This document shows positions 37,082 to 45,166 of a stretch of DNA of 53,905 bases, piece after piece. Position 1 is the stretch's first letter, and every line of letters begins with the position of its first letter. Source of the DNA: an uncultured Legionellales bacterium (GTDB lineage Bacteria > Pseudomonadota > Gammaproteobacteria > Eutrophobiales > Eutrophobiaceae); assembly GCA_913046215.1 (NCBI GenBank), contig CAJWRJ010000007.1:1-53905 (forward strand), read 5' to 3'. Made by a program: the position numbers and the translations under genes. The notes beneath the pieces were generated by a model. It did no database searches and had not been told where the DNA came from. It saw nothing but the letters and a program-made list of their open reading frames with translations.

Positions 37082-38278
37082 TTACAGTTTATTTGTAGAT
37101 TTAATAGATAGCTCAATCTCTTGTAAACGATGAAATAGTAAGTTTTTTACCTCATCTAACGTATTGGCTTCAGCATATACGCTACACACTGGGTTTCCTG
37201 CTGAAATCATATCTTGAATTTGTAGATCATTATTTTTTAATTTCATTCTTGGTATATCTTTAACCCAATTTGGAAAGTTAGGGGCCCTAAAAAGATCTTT
37301 TTTTGCATAGTAGATTGCATGTCCGTGAATTTTATTGCAATTATATGAAACATTTCTTGGTAGCTTTCCTTGAAAGCAATCAATATGCGCTGCAAATAGT
37401 GAGTATTCATTTTCATGCAGTTCAAATGTAGAGGGTGGACGTGGATTTACATCAATAACATAAATATTATTTGATTCATCAATAATAAAATCCAATCCAC
37501 ATAAACCAAATAATTTTGTTATTTTTGTGAGTTTATTAATTATACAATCTATTTCTTCTTTCTTATCTTTCTGCAGATTCGTAGTAATTGCACCTTCATA
37601 CAAGAATGGCTTTGAAGAAATTTGACTTGGTTTCAGATGTTGATTAATACCAATTAGTTTGGCTTCTTTTCCATTAGCTAAAAATACTGCGCTATAAACT
37701 ATGCCTTTTATATATTCCTGATAATAATACTCACTGCCAGATAATAATTTATCATTAATATCTGATTCAAAAACAACATGCCCTCCTCCCATTCCAGCAA
37801 TTTCCTTAATTAAAAATATAGCATTATCTTTAAAATCAGTCTTACATAATGATGTGAAAGGATGCATAACAGATTCTTTGTTTAGTATATTTGTTAAACT
37901 GACTGGATTCTTAACAAGGTTGATTGTTTCAAGATTGTTACTCAGTACAGGAATATATTCACGAATCTTTTCAATACGATTTGGATTTTTTTCAAAACCA
38001 GAGCCAATGACAACAAGATGTTTGTTTGAATCTTTACTTAATTCTTCGATATATAAATATAATTTACTCTCACTTAAGAAATTATCTATGTGGGGACCAT
38101 TATAAATATGGACTTTTTCTGATAATGATACAGTATCACTGTCCGCATACCGATCAATAATACTAACTTTATATCCAGCCTTTTTGGCAGAAGCCGCTAA
38201 TGCGCGGCCAGATTCAGAAATAATAAGGTAATCGACACTTGAGTGAATCTTATTATTATATTGAGCTGCGGTAACTAT
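37082..38278 (-). CDS. ATP-grasp protein of the H4MPT cluster, no canonical start codon
   Basis: The frame is open from a stop at 38297-38299 down to 37082, and encodes an N-terminal pre-ATP-grasp domain (DYLIISESGRALAASAKKAG, then a nucleotide-like VSIIDRYADSD segment) joined to an ATP-grasp domain (IKEIAGMGGGHVV, YYQEYIKG, IYVIDVNPRPPS). The first in-frame ATG (37867) would remove the whole N-terminal domain, and no GTG or TTG lies before it. The best candidate is ATA at 38276-38278, overlapping the TAG stop of mptG as ATAG, with AGAGG about 10 nt upstream; ATT at 38246-38248 is an alternative. From ATA the product is 398 residues. Likely role: a ligase in H4MPT/MFR synthesis. Confidence 0.7.
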   Translation of the reverse strand: MVTAAQYNNKIHSSVDYLIISESGRALAASAKKAGYKVSIIDRYADSDTVSLSEKVHIYNGPHIDNFLSESKLYLYIEELSKDSNKHLVVIGSGFEKNPNRIEKIREYIPVLSNNLETINLVKNPVSLTNILNKESVMHPFTSLCKTDFKDNAIFLIKEIAGMGGGHVVFESDINDKLLSGSEYYYQEYIKGIVYSAVFLANGKEAKLIGINQHLKPSQISSKPFLYEGAITTNLQKDKKEEIDCIINKLTKITKLFGLCGLDFIIDESNNIYVIDVNPRPPSTFELHENEYSLFAAHIDCFQGKLPRNVSYNCNKIHGHAIYYAKKDLFRAPNFPNWVKDIPRMKLKNNDLQIQDMISAGNPVCSVYAEANTLDEVKNLLFHRLQEIELSIKSTNKL

Positions 38279-39309
38279 AGACTCTTTACCTCTTGATTAT
38301 TATTTTTTTCTAATATTTTCTTATTGCTTACTATAATGCCTGCTTGATTATTGTTTCCTTTACACATAACAAATCTAATTCTTGATTCTGATTGCCATTC
38401 ATTACGTATTTTTTTAAGTGCCTGAAAAGCGATAGTTTCATTAGCGAAAATAGCGAAACCAGTTGGACCCCATGAACTCTGACCGATTCCGCTAGCTCCT
38501 TCTGAATTCAATCTATCAAGTATTGATTTTAAAAAAGGTGAGGTATAGCGCCCTCCTTGTGCTTGCGAAAAATAATCTCCTACAATATTTTGTATTTCTG
38601 TTATTCCCTTACCGAAATCATCACAATTCTTTTCCATAATAGCTGGAAGTATTTGCATAAGCGCTAAACGACATAATGTACCGGAAATATCTTTTTTCAT
38701 TTTAGGTAGTAAATTAAAGACTGCGCGCTCTTTACTTCCATTGATGCCTTGCAGTTCATCATCAAAAATTAAAACTACTCTCCAATGCTCTGGAAATGGT
38801 AAGCGTGTAATGACCGGAGGAATATCTGTATTTTCAGCGCGTCCACCATCTATGACAAAACCACCCTGCATAAAAGTGCCGATTCCAATTCCAGATCGTG
38901 CACCACGGTGCAATATGCTTGCAAAATTTCTTGGATTATAGTCAGTCAAATTATATAAACGGCTTATCGCACATGCGATGGCTAGTGATAATTGTGTCCC
39001 TGAACCAAGTCCAGCATGCTCTGGAATCAGAGAACTAATTGAAAGCTTAACGCCACCATCAATACCAAAATGTGACAAAATCTGTTCTGCATAAGTATCA
39101 GCTCTTTTCGAAAAAATCCCTTTAATATCAATATCATCTGAATAAGATGCGGTTAAAGAGGTCTCGATAGCGGATACAGCAAGACCAATACTGCCAAATT
39201 TTCTTCCCAATCCCCCATGTAAATCCAAAAAACCTAAATGTAGGCGTGCTGGAGCTATTACGCTGACATATTGAGATTTTGCATTTGTTTTTCTCTTATC
39301 CTTGTTCAT
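38275..39309 (-). CDS. mptG: Beta-ribofuranosylaminobenzene 5'-phosphate synthase MptG
   Basis: This enzyme joins p-aminobenzoate (from PabB) to PRPP with loss of CO2, committing to H4MPT. The 344-residue GHMP-fold protein has VIAPARLHLGFLDLHGG, IPEHAGLGSGTQLSLAIACAI (the GHMP glycine-rich loop), RSGIGIGTFMQGGFVIDGG and GIGQSSWGPTGFAIF, all typical of RFAP synthase. It is the first gene of a long minus-strand operon (mptG, ATP-grasp, mch, mptN-like, CitG-like) and is divergent from fmdD, with 95 bp between. Confidence 0.95.
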   Translation of the reverse strand: MNKDKRKTNAKSQYVSVIAPARLHLGFLDLHGGLGRKFGSIGLAVSAIETSLTASYSDDIDIKGIFSKRADTYAEQILSHFGIDGGVKLSISSLIPEHAGLGSGTQLSLAIACAISRLYNLTDYNPRNFASILHRGARSGIGIGTFMQGGFVIDGGRAENTDIPPVITRLPFPEHWRVVLIFDDELQGINGSKERAVFNLLPKMKKDISGTLCRLALMQILPAIMEKNCDDFGKGITEIQNIVGDYFSQAQGGRYTSPFLKSILDRLNSEGASGIGQSSWGPTGFAIFANETIAFQALKKIRNEWQSESRIRFVMCKGNNNQAGIIVSNKKILEKNNNQEVKSL

Positions 39310-39404
39310 CGGTTATAATCACGCTCTCAGAAAATTCCCTTATTATACAGAATGTTGTAGCAATGAGATACCAAAGATATAATAAGAAGAGCGGAGGCAA
39401 AATT

Positions 39405-39752
39405 GTGAGTTATAAAATGATGTTGATTCCAGGTCGTTCTGCTAAACAAGGAACGTCTTTAAATCAAGGAAAACTTAAGGAAGAGTACAAAGAAGTAACG
39501 TCAACATTAGAGATGAATACAGATGATATGAAAAAAATAGGACTTGTCGATGGAGACAAAGTTCGACTATCAAATGACATAGGAGAAACAGTAGTAAGTT
39601 GTATCGGAAAAAAACCAGAGGATTTATCTGAGGGTGTTCTATTTATCCCTTACGGTCCGCCTTCAAGTCAGTTAATGGAAAGCGATACAGCAGGTAGCGG
39701 AATGCCCTTATCCAAACACATGATGGTTGATGTTGAAAAGATAAAAAATTAA
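39405..39752 (+). CDS. fmdD: Formylmethanofuran dehydrogenase subunit D-like (molybdopterin-dinucleotide-binding)
   Basis: I place the start at GTG 39405, because GGAGG lies 7 nt upstream; earlier in-frame starts run into the divergent mptG. The 115-residue protein matches archaeal FwdD/FmdD along its length: MLIPGRSAKQG, MNTDDMKKIGLVDGDKVRL, a GETVV turn, EGVLFIPYGPPSS and SGMPLSKHMMVDVE. FwdD binds the pterin guanine dinucleotide together with FwdB. It precedes fmdB by 28 bp. A separate D subunit is not part of the Methylobacterium-type FhcABCD complex as I recall it, which makes its presence informative. Confidence 0.88.
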   Translation: MSYKMMLIPGRSAKQGTSLNQGKLKEEYKEVTSTLEMNTDDMKKIGLVDGDKVRLSNDIGETVVSCIGKKPEDLSEGVLFIPYGPPSSQLMESDTAGSGMPLSKHMMVDVEKIKN

Positions 39753-39780
39753 TAACGTTAAATAAACAAGAAACAAAACT

Positions 39781-41184
39781 ATGACTGAACAAAAAAGTAA
39801 TAAAAAAACAGAAGAGCAAAATAAAAATATTAAGATTGTCAAAGATGCGACCTGCACATTCTGTGGTTGTGTATGTGATGATATGGAATTACATGTAGAT
39901 CTTGATGAAAAAAGAATTATAAAAGCAAAAAATGCGTGCGTACTTGGACGTGCGTGGTTTGCTGAACATACAATTGAAGATGCACCAGCTGCATTGATTG
40001 ATGGTAAAGAAGTATCAGTAGAAGAAGCGGTAGAAGAAGCAGCGCAAACATTAGTTAAAGCAAAATTTCCGATTACCTATGGTCTAAGTGATACTACCTC
40101 TGAAGCCCAAAAACAGGCAGTTGCAATAACAGATTATATAAAAGGTAATATAGATACTACGACTTCTGTGTGTCACGGACCAAGTGGTCTTGCATTTCAA
40201 GGTGTAGGTGAAAGTACGAGCACACTAGGTGAGGTTAAAAATCGTGCAGATTTAGTTATCTACTGGGGAGGTAACCCCGCAGAATCACATCCTAGACATT
40301 TCGGACGCTATGCTGTCACGCCAAAAGGAATGTTCACACCAAATGGTAAGAAAGATCGGACTATAGTGCTAGTAGATGTAAGAAAAACAAAAAGTGCGGG
40401 TGTTGCTGATATTCTTATACGACCAAAACCCGGAAAAGACTTTGAAGTATTATGGGCACTTCGCGCTCTTGTAAAAGGAATTAGTATATCAACAGACATC
40501 GAAAAAGAAACGGGTGTTCCTTTAGAAGTATTAACAGACCTTGTAGAGCGAATGAAAAATTGTCGATTTGGAGTGCTCTTTTTTGGTATGGGGTTAACCA
40601 TGACGAGAGGTCGACATTTTAACTCGGGTGCTTTGCTCGCACTTGCAACTGACCTCAATGAGTACACACATTTCGTCGCTAAACCCGTACGTGGTCATGG
40701 TAATGTTACTGGAGCTGATAATGTAGTCTCATGGCAAACAGGATATCCATTTGGTGTTAATTTCAGTCGTGGCTACCCAAGATTTAATCCGGGTGAATTC
40801 ACAACAGTTGACACATTATCAAATGGAGATGCAGATGCCGCAATGATTATTGCCAGTGATCCTGGTTCAAATTTCCCTAAAAAGGCAATTGAGCATCTAA
40901 AAAATATTCCTGTTGTTGTGCTTGATACTAAAAGTACTGACACAACGAAGCTTGCGCATGTTGCCTTTAAAACTGCAACCTATGGAATAAATACTGGTGG
41001 TACTGTCTATCGTATGGATGATGTCTCTATTCCATTGAGACCTGCATTTGAATCACCTTTTCCTGATGATGAAACAATACTCAAAGCCATAAAAAAACGT
41101 GTGCACGAATTAATATTAAAGAAAAATGATTCTAGAGGTGCTTCAGGAGAAGCAAAAGTAGCAGCAGCAGTAAACCCGCTCTAA
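39781..41184 (+). CDS. fmdB: Formylmethanofuran dehydrogenase subunit B (molybdo/tungstopterin subunit)
   Basis: This 467-residue protein holds the Mo/W active site in archaea, interconverting CO2 and formate. The four [4Fe-4S] ligands are present: Cys25, Cys28 and Cys32 in CTFCGCVCDDM, and Cys53 in NACVLG. The metal-ligand cysteine is Cys131 in SVCHGPSGLA. Long archaeal-like stretches follow: GEVKNRADLVIYWGGNPAESHPRH, FGVLFFGMGLTMTRGRH and PVRGHGNVTGADNVVSW. Bacterial FhcB is usually thought to have lost redox function, so the intact set here is unusual. About 20 polar lysine/glutamate-rich residues precede the domain. Confidence 0.93.
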   Translation: MTEQKSNKKTEEQNKNIKIVKDATCTFCGCVCDDMELHVDLDEKRIIKAKNACVLGRAWFAEHTIEDAPAALIDGKEVSVEEAVEEAAQTLVKAKFPITYGLSDTTSEAQKQAVAITDYIKGNIDTTTSVCHGPSGLAFQGVGESTSTLGEVKNRADLVIYWGGNPAESHPRHFGRYAVTPKGMFTPNGKKDRTIVLVDVRKTKSAGVADILIRPKPGKDFEVLWALRALVKGISISTDIEKETGVPLEVLTDLVERMKNCRFGVLFFGMGLTMTRGRHFNSGALLALATDLNEYTHFVAKPVRGHGNVTGADNVVSWQTGYPFGVNFSRGYPRFNPGEFTTVDTLSNGDADAAMIIASDPGSNFPKKAIEHLKNIPVVVLDTKSTDTTKLAHVAFKTATYGINTGGTVYRMDDVSIPLRPAFESPFPDDETILKAIKKRVHELILKKNDSRGASGEAKVAAAVNPL

Positions 41185-41247
41185 GTCTTATGTACCAGCG
41201 TTAAACTGCAACTATAATAAGAATTACTAAATAGAGGGGTACATTTG

Positions 41248-42888
41248 ATGTCTGCAACAATGCGCATCGTTAATGGTCAGGTATATGATCCAAAAAATAA
41301 TATTAACGGTGAAATAAAAGAGATCTGCATTCAAGATGGGAAGATTGTTGACGCCGTAGATGATGATGCAACAATTATTGATGCAAAGGGCATGGTTATT
41401 ATGCCTGGTGGTGTTGATATTCACTGTCATATTGCTGGACCAAAGGTTAACTTAGCAAGAAAATTAACGCCTGAAGCACGTCGTCATGATGTGCATCCTT
41501 CAACTCCTTTTACTCGCTCAGGTTCTGGCGGCACAACACCATCAACATTTGCAGCAGGATACCGATACGCAACGTTAGGGTATACCACCGCAATGGAAGC
41601 AGCTGTTTCTCCTATAGGTGCGCGGCATGTATTAGAAGAATTTGAAGATACGCCAATCATTGATAAAGGATTCTATGTACTTTTAGGAAATAATATATTT
41701 CTTCATAACTTAATACGCGAAAAGCGTTTTGAAGAATTTGAACAAGCAGTTGCATGGTGGGTAAATGCAACAAAAGCGTACACTGTAAAACTTGTAAATC
41801 CAGGCGGTGATGAAGCATGGAAAGGTAAAAAAAACTCAAATGTAACAGATATAGATGAAAAAACTGGGCCATCTAGTGATATATCTCCGAGACAAATAAT
41901 AGAGGCTTTTGTAAAAACTGTTAATAAACAGGGTTACCCTCACCCACCTCATATTCATTGTAATAATCTTGGTCATAGTGGAAATTACATAACAACACTT
42001 GAAACCATGAAGACTGCGGGTGATCTGCGCGCCCATATCGCACATATTCAATTTCATAGTTACGGAGGGGTAGTTGGTAAAAATCCAATATCAAAGGCTG
42101 CTGAAATAGCTGACTATGTAAATAAGCATCCAAATATAACCTGTGATGTTGGGCAAGTGATGTTTGGTGAATCAACTATTATGACTGCCGATGCTCCTCT
42201 AGCATATGTGCTTAAAGGTCACACTAAAGGTAAATGGGTTAATGCAGATACAGAATGTGAAAGCGGCTGCGGTATTCTTCCTTTCGTTTACCAAGAACAT
42301 CTCTACATGCATACGCTCCAGTGGGCAATTGGATTAGAGTTATTCTTATTATCGGAAGACCCGTGGCGAATAATTTTGTCAACAGATCACCCTAATGGTG
42401 GTTCTTTTATGGCTTATCCCAAACTTATAAAACTTCTAATGGATGAAAAATTCCGTCATGAAGAAATGAAACGAGTTAATCAAAAAGCCTTGCTAAAATG
42501 CTCTCTTCCCGAATTAAAAAGAGAGTACACATTGTATGAAATTGCAATCATTACAAGAGCGGGTCCAGCAAAGGCGCTAGGTTTAGAAACAAAGGGTCAC
42601 CTAGGTGTAGGGGCTGATGCTGATATTACAATTTATGATTTAATGGATGATAAAGAAATGATGTTTAGCACTGCACGATATGTATTTAAATCTGGTGAGC
42701 CAATGATTGCGAATCACGAATTTACAACTGACTCTAAAGGTAAGGTTTACCATATCGCTCCTACATACGATAATAAAATTGAAGAAGTTCTTAAACCATT
42801 TTTTGAAGATTTTTATTCTATAGAATTCTCTAATTATCCTGTTGATGATCATTATCTACATCAACATGAAATTATTAAAACACGATGA
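41248..42888 (+). CDS. fmdA: Formylmethanofuran dehydrogenase/hydrolase subunit A
   Basis: FmdA/FhcA is an amidohydrolase with a dinuclear metal site that interconverts formylmethanofuran and formate. I choose the ATG at 41248 (AGAGGGG upstream) over the TTG three bases earlier. The 546-residue protein has the metal ligands GVDIHCHIAG, the carboxylated lysine Lys181 in YTVKLVNPGG, HPPHIHCNNLGHSGN, IAHIQFHSYGG and STDHPNGG. The formate made here can pass to FmdBD or be released for the formate dehydrogenase encoded downstream. Confidence 0.96.
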   Translation: MSATMRIVNGQVYDPKNNINGEIKEICIQDGKIVDAVDDDATIIDAKGMVIMPGGVDIHCHIAGPKVNLARKLTPEARRHDVHPSTPFTRSGSGGTTPSTFAAGYRYATLGYTTAMEAAVSPIGARHVLEEFEDTPIIDKGFYVLLGNNIFLHNLIREKRFEEFEQAVAWWVNATKAYTVKLVNPGGDEAWKGKKNSNVTDIDEKTGPSSDISPRQIIEAFVKTVNKQGYPHPPHIHCNNLGHSGNYITTLETMKTAGDLRAHIAHIQFHSYGGVVGKNPISKAAEIADYVNKHPNITCDVGQVMFGESTIMTADAPLAYVLKGHTKGKWVNADTECESGCGILPFVYQEHLYMHTLQWAIGLELFLLSEDPWRIILSTDHPNGGSFMAYPKLIKLLMDEKFRHEEMKRVNQKALLKCSLPELKREYTLYEIAIITRAGPAKALGLETKGHLGVGADADITIYDLMDDKEMMFSTARYVFKSGEPMIANHEFTTDSKGKVYHIAPTYDNKIEEVLKPFFEDFYSIEFSNYPVDDHYLHQHEIIKTR

Positions 42889-42895
42889 TTGTTTC

Positions 42896-43795
42896 ATGAA
42901 AATAAAATCTACTGAAATTGATGATACATTTGCTGAAGCTTTTAAAATGTTCGGTAGTAGAATAATTATCACTGCTGAAACAAAGGAATGGGCAATAGCG
43001 GCAGCACAATCAGTAACTGGTTTTGCTACTTCAGTTATAGGGTGTAAATGTGAAGCAGGTATTGAAACTGAAATTTTGCCAGAAAACTCTCCAGATCAAA
43101 GACATGGTGTTAGTGTTTTATTCTTTGCGATGGATAGTGAAAGCTTAGGTAAACGATTAGTTGAGCGTATTGGTCAATCTGTAATGACCTGCCCTAGCAC
43201 ATCTTGTTTCAACGGTATTGATGATGGAAATGAAGTTGGAGTAGGAGGACAGCTTCGATATTTTGGTGACGGTCACCAAATCAGTAAAAAAATACTGAAT
43301 AAAAGATTATGGCGAATACCTGTCATGGATGGTGAGTTTCTAGTTGATGATATTTTTAGAGTAAAAGAAGCAGTTGGTGGTGGAAATATACTTATCATGG
43401 CTAAAGATCAAAACACAGCATTAAAAGCAGCAAAATCTGCAGTGAAGGCAATGCGTGAAGTACAAAATATCATCCTACCTTTCCCAAATGGTGTTGTGAG
43501 AAGCGGAAGTAAAGTTGGCTCTAAGTACAAAGCATTAATTGCTTCTACTAATGACGCATATTGCCCTACCCTATCAAGTGTAGTTGAAAAAACAGAAATT
43601 GGAGAAGGAGTGAACTGTGTTCTTGAGATTGTTATTGATGGTTTAGGGCTTGAGGATGTTGAACAAGCAATGCGTGTTGGTGCTGAAGCAGCCATAAAAC
43701 CAGGTGTAAAGAAAATATCAGCAGGAAATTATGGTGGCGGATTAGGTCAGTATAAAATACATTTACATAAATTATTAGCGAAAGGTGAAAAGTAA
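42896..43795 (+). CDS. ftr: Formylmethanofuran:H4MPT formyltransferase Ftr (FhcD)
   Basis: Ftr moves the formyl group between formyl-H4MPT and methanofuran. I choose the ATG at 42896, giving KIKSTEIDDTFAEAFKMFGSRIIITA, the normal N-terminus, 7 bp after the fmdA stop. The track of conserved segments includes GFATSVIGCKCEAGIE, GQSVMTCPSTSCFNG, LGGQLRYFGDGHQ-like VGVGGQLRYFGDG, and SAGNYGGGLGQYKIHLH near the C-terminus. The protein is 299 residues and its stop overlaps the fmdC start by one base. Confidence 0.96.
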   Translation: MKIKSTEIDDTFAEAFKMFGSRIIITAETKEWAIAAAQSVTGFATSVIGCKCEAGIETEILPENSPDQRHGVSVLFFAMDSESLGKRLVERIGQSVMTCPSTSCFNGIDDGNEVGVGGQLRYFGDGHQISKKILNKRLWRIPVMDGEFLVDDIFRVKEAVGGGNILIMAKDQNTALKAAKSAVKAMREVQNIILPFPNGVVRSGSKVGSKYKALIASTNDAYCPTLSSVVEKTEIGEGVNCVLEIVIDGLGLEDVEQAMRVGAEAAIKPGVKKISAGNYGGGLGQYKIHLHKLLAKGEK

Positions 43796-44613
43796 TGCCC
43801 TTACATCTCAAGCTACATACGCAGCCAGAAGTGCCCTTAGAGGCTGATTGCATTTGTCCCGATAAAATACAATCTTTAAAAGGTAGTGAAATTTCCTCAA
43901 TGATTGTTTTTCATGGAAACCGTCAAGTAAAACTTGGTGAGTTTTTTGATTGCAAGGGTGAGTTTGATGGCGAAATAATTATTGATGGTGATTTAAACAA
44001 TGTGAAACATGTCGGTGCCTCAATGACATTTGGCAAAATCATAATTGAAGGAAATATTGGTCTGCATACTGGAGCAGCTATGCAGGGAGGCGAAATAATA
44101 ATTGAGGGTAACGCGGCTGACTGGTTGGCTGCAGAGATGCAAGGAGGAAAAATCACAGTTAAGGGAAATGCTGGTCATATGACAGGTAGTGGTTACCGAG
44201 GTAGTACTGTCGGTATGCAAGGCGGAGAAATTTTCATTCATGGTAACGTGAAAAATGAGACTGGACATGTAATGCGAAGAGGTTTAATTGTTGTCGGCGG
44301 TGATTCAGGCGATTTTACTGGTGTAAATATGATAGCAGGAACAATTATTGTACTGGGCAATATGGGAATACGAACTGGAGCTGGTATGAGGCGTGGCTCA
44401 ATAATTTGCTTTAATGAGGCGGAAATACTACCAACATTTACACGAAATTGTGTGTACAAGCCCTCATTTATAAAGTTTTATATCAATTATTTAGAAAAAA
44501 ATGGTTTTTCGATTGATTCGTCATATACAAACGGCACTTTTGAACGATGGAGTGGTGATTCAATTGAATTAAATCGTGGAGAAGTCCTTTTATCGCAATA
44601 TAAAAACAAATAA
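43795..44613 (+). CDS. fmdC: Formylmethanofuran dehydrogenase subunit C
   Basis: FmdC/FhcC is a right-handed beta-helix subunit related to the C-terminal domain of glutamate synthase. The 272-residue protein shows repeats of the pattern GxxGxxMxxGxIxIxGN: MQGGEIIIEGN, MQGGKITVKGN, MQGGEIFIHGN, MRRGLIVVGGD and MIAGTIIVLGN. Structural scaffolding for FmdA and FmdB is its known role. It is the last fmd gene before the ferredoxin gene, 51 bp away. Confidence 0.96.
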   Translation: MPLHLKLHTQPEVPLEADCICPDKIQSLKGSEISSMIVFHGNRQVKLGEFFDCKGEFDGEIIIDGDLNNVKHVGASMTFGKIIIEGNIGLHTGAAMQGGEIIIEGNAADWLAAEMQGGKITVKGNAGHMTGSGYRGSTVGMQGGEIFIHGNVKNETGHVMRRGLIVVGGDSGDFTGVNMIAGTIIVLGNMGIRTGAGMRRGSIICFNEAEILPTFTRNCVYKPSFIKFYINYLEKNGFSIDSSYTNGTFERWSGDSIELNRGEVLLSQYKNK

Positions 44614-44664
44614 AATTAGTATATATCACTATAGTATCTACCTGCTTAGGTAGAGGAGGAAACG

Positions 44665-44970
44665 ATGACAACAATCGTAACAGACAATTGTAAAGGCTGT
44701 AGATTTACTGACTGCGTATCGGTCTGCCCAGTAGCTTGCTTTCACTACGATGATGAGATGTTATATATAGACCCAGATACCTGTATTGACTGTAGCGCGT
44801 GTATTCCAGAATGCCCTGTTGAGGCAATTTATGAGGGGGATGATATCCCAGAAGGACAGGAACACTGGATTGAGATTAATGCTGAAAAAGCAGCAGAACT
44901 ACCAGTTATTGAAGAACAAATGGAGCCCCTGCCAGGCGCTGAAGATCGTAAATCTGAACTGGGCTTTTAA
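44665..44970 (+). CDS. fdxA: Ferredoxin, seven-iron (FdxA) type
   Basis: This 101-residue ferredoxin has two clusters: Cys9, Cys12, Cys17 and Cys21 in CKGCRFTDCVSVCPV plus Cys25, and Cys40, Cys43, Cys46 and Cys50 in CIDCSACIPECPVEAIY. The pattern matches FdxA-type [3Fe-4S]/[4Fe-4S] ferredoxins, apart from an extra cysteine at position 12 that may allow a second [4Fe-4S]. An acidic C-terminal tail follows. Strong AGAGGAGG precedes the ATG. It is placed to carry electrons between FmdBD and the ferredoxin reductase encoded next. Confidence 0.92.
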   Translation: MTTIVTDNCKGCRFTDCVSVCPVACFHYDDEMLYIDPDTCIDCSACIPECPVEAIYEGDDIPEGQEHWIEINAEKAAELPVIEEQMEPLPGAEDRKSELGF

Positions 44971-45017
44971 AGTCGCGTTTAAACAGCAAAAAAGATACAA
45001 TCGCACTATGATTTAGG

Positions 45018-45087
45018 ACAGGCGGTGCCGAATCATATAATGACTGTGTAATCTACGTTACGAGGTAAGAAATAGATGGCCGCCTGT
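45018..45087 (+). promoter_or_regulatory. Long-range stem in the leader of the ferredoxin-reductase gene
   Basis: ACAGGCGG (45018-45025) pairs perfectly with CCGCCTGT (45080-45087), enclosing about 54 nt and followed by TTTTGT. It may be a loose terminator after the ferredoxin gene or a structured leader. A second hairpin, ATCTCT/AGAGAT (45140-45158), sits directly before the next ATG and would bury its AGAG ribosome-like sequence. The 196-bp gap contains no supported gene. Confidence 0.45.
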
Positions 45088-45166
45088 TTTGTGGAAGAAA
45101 ATAAAACGATAAGAATAATCTGTTCTTGTCTTCATTTGGATCTCTCATTCAAAGAGATTTTGATCC

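Noticed and set aside
44020-44268. Antisense frames and repeats within fmdC that look like a repetitive protein.
   Set aside because: They mirror the GxxGxxMxxG beta-helix repeats of FmdC on the opposite strand and have no independent support.
45011-45028. Seventeen of 18 bases match a stretch in fdhB near 48167-48184, as if a fragment of that gene were duplicated.
   Set aside because: The similarity does not extend beyond the short stretch on either side and no reading frame of the leader resembles FdhB further, so chance is the simplest explanation.
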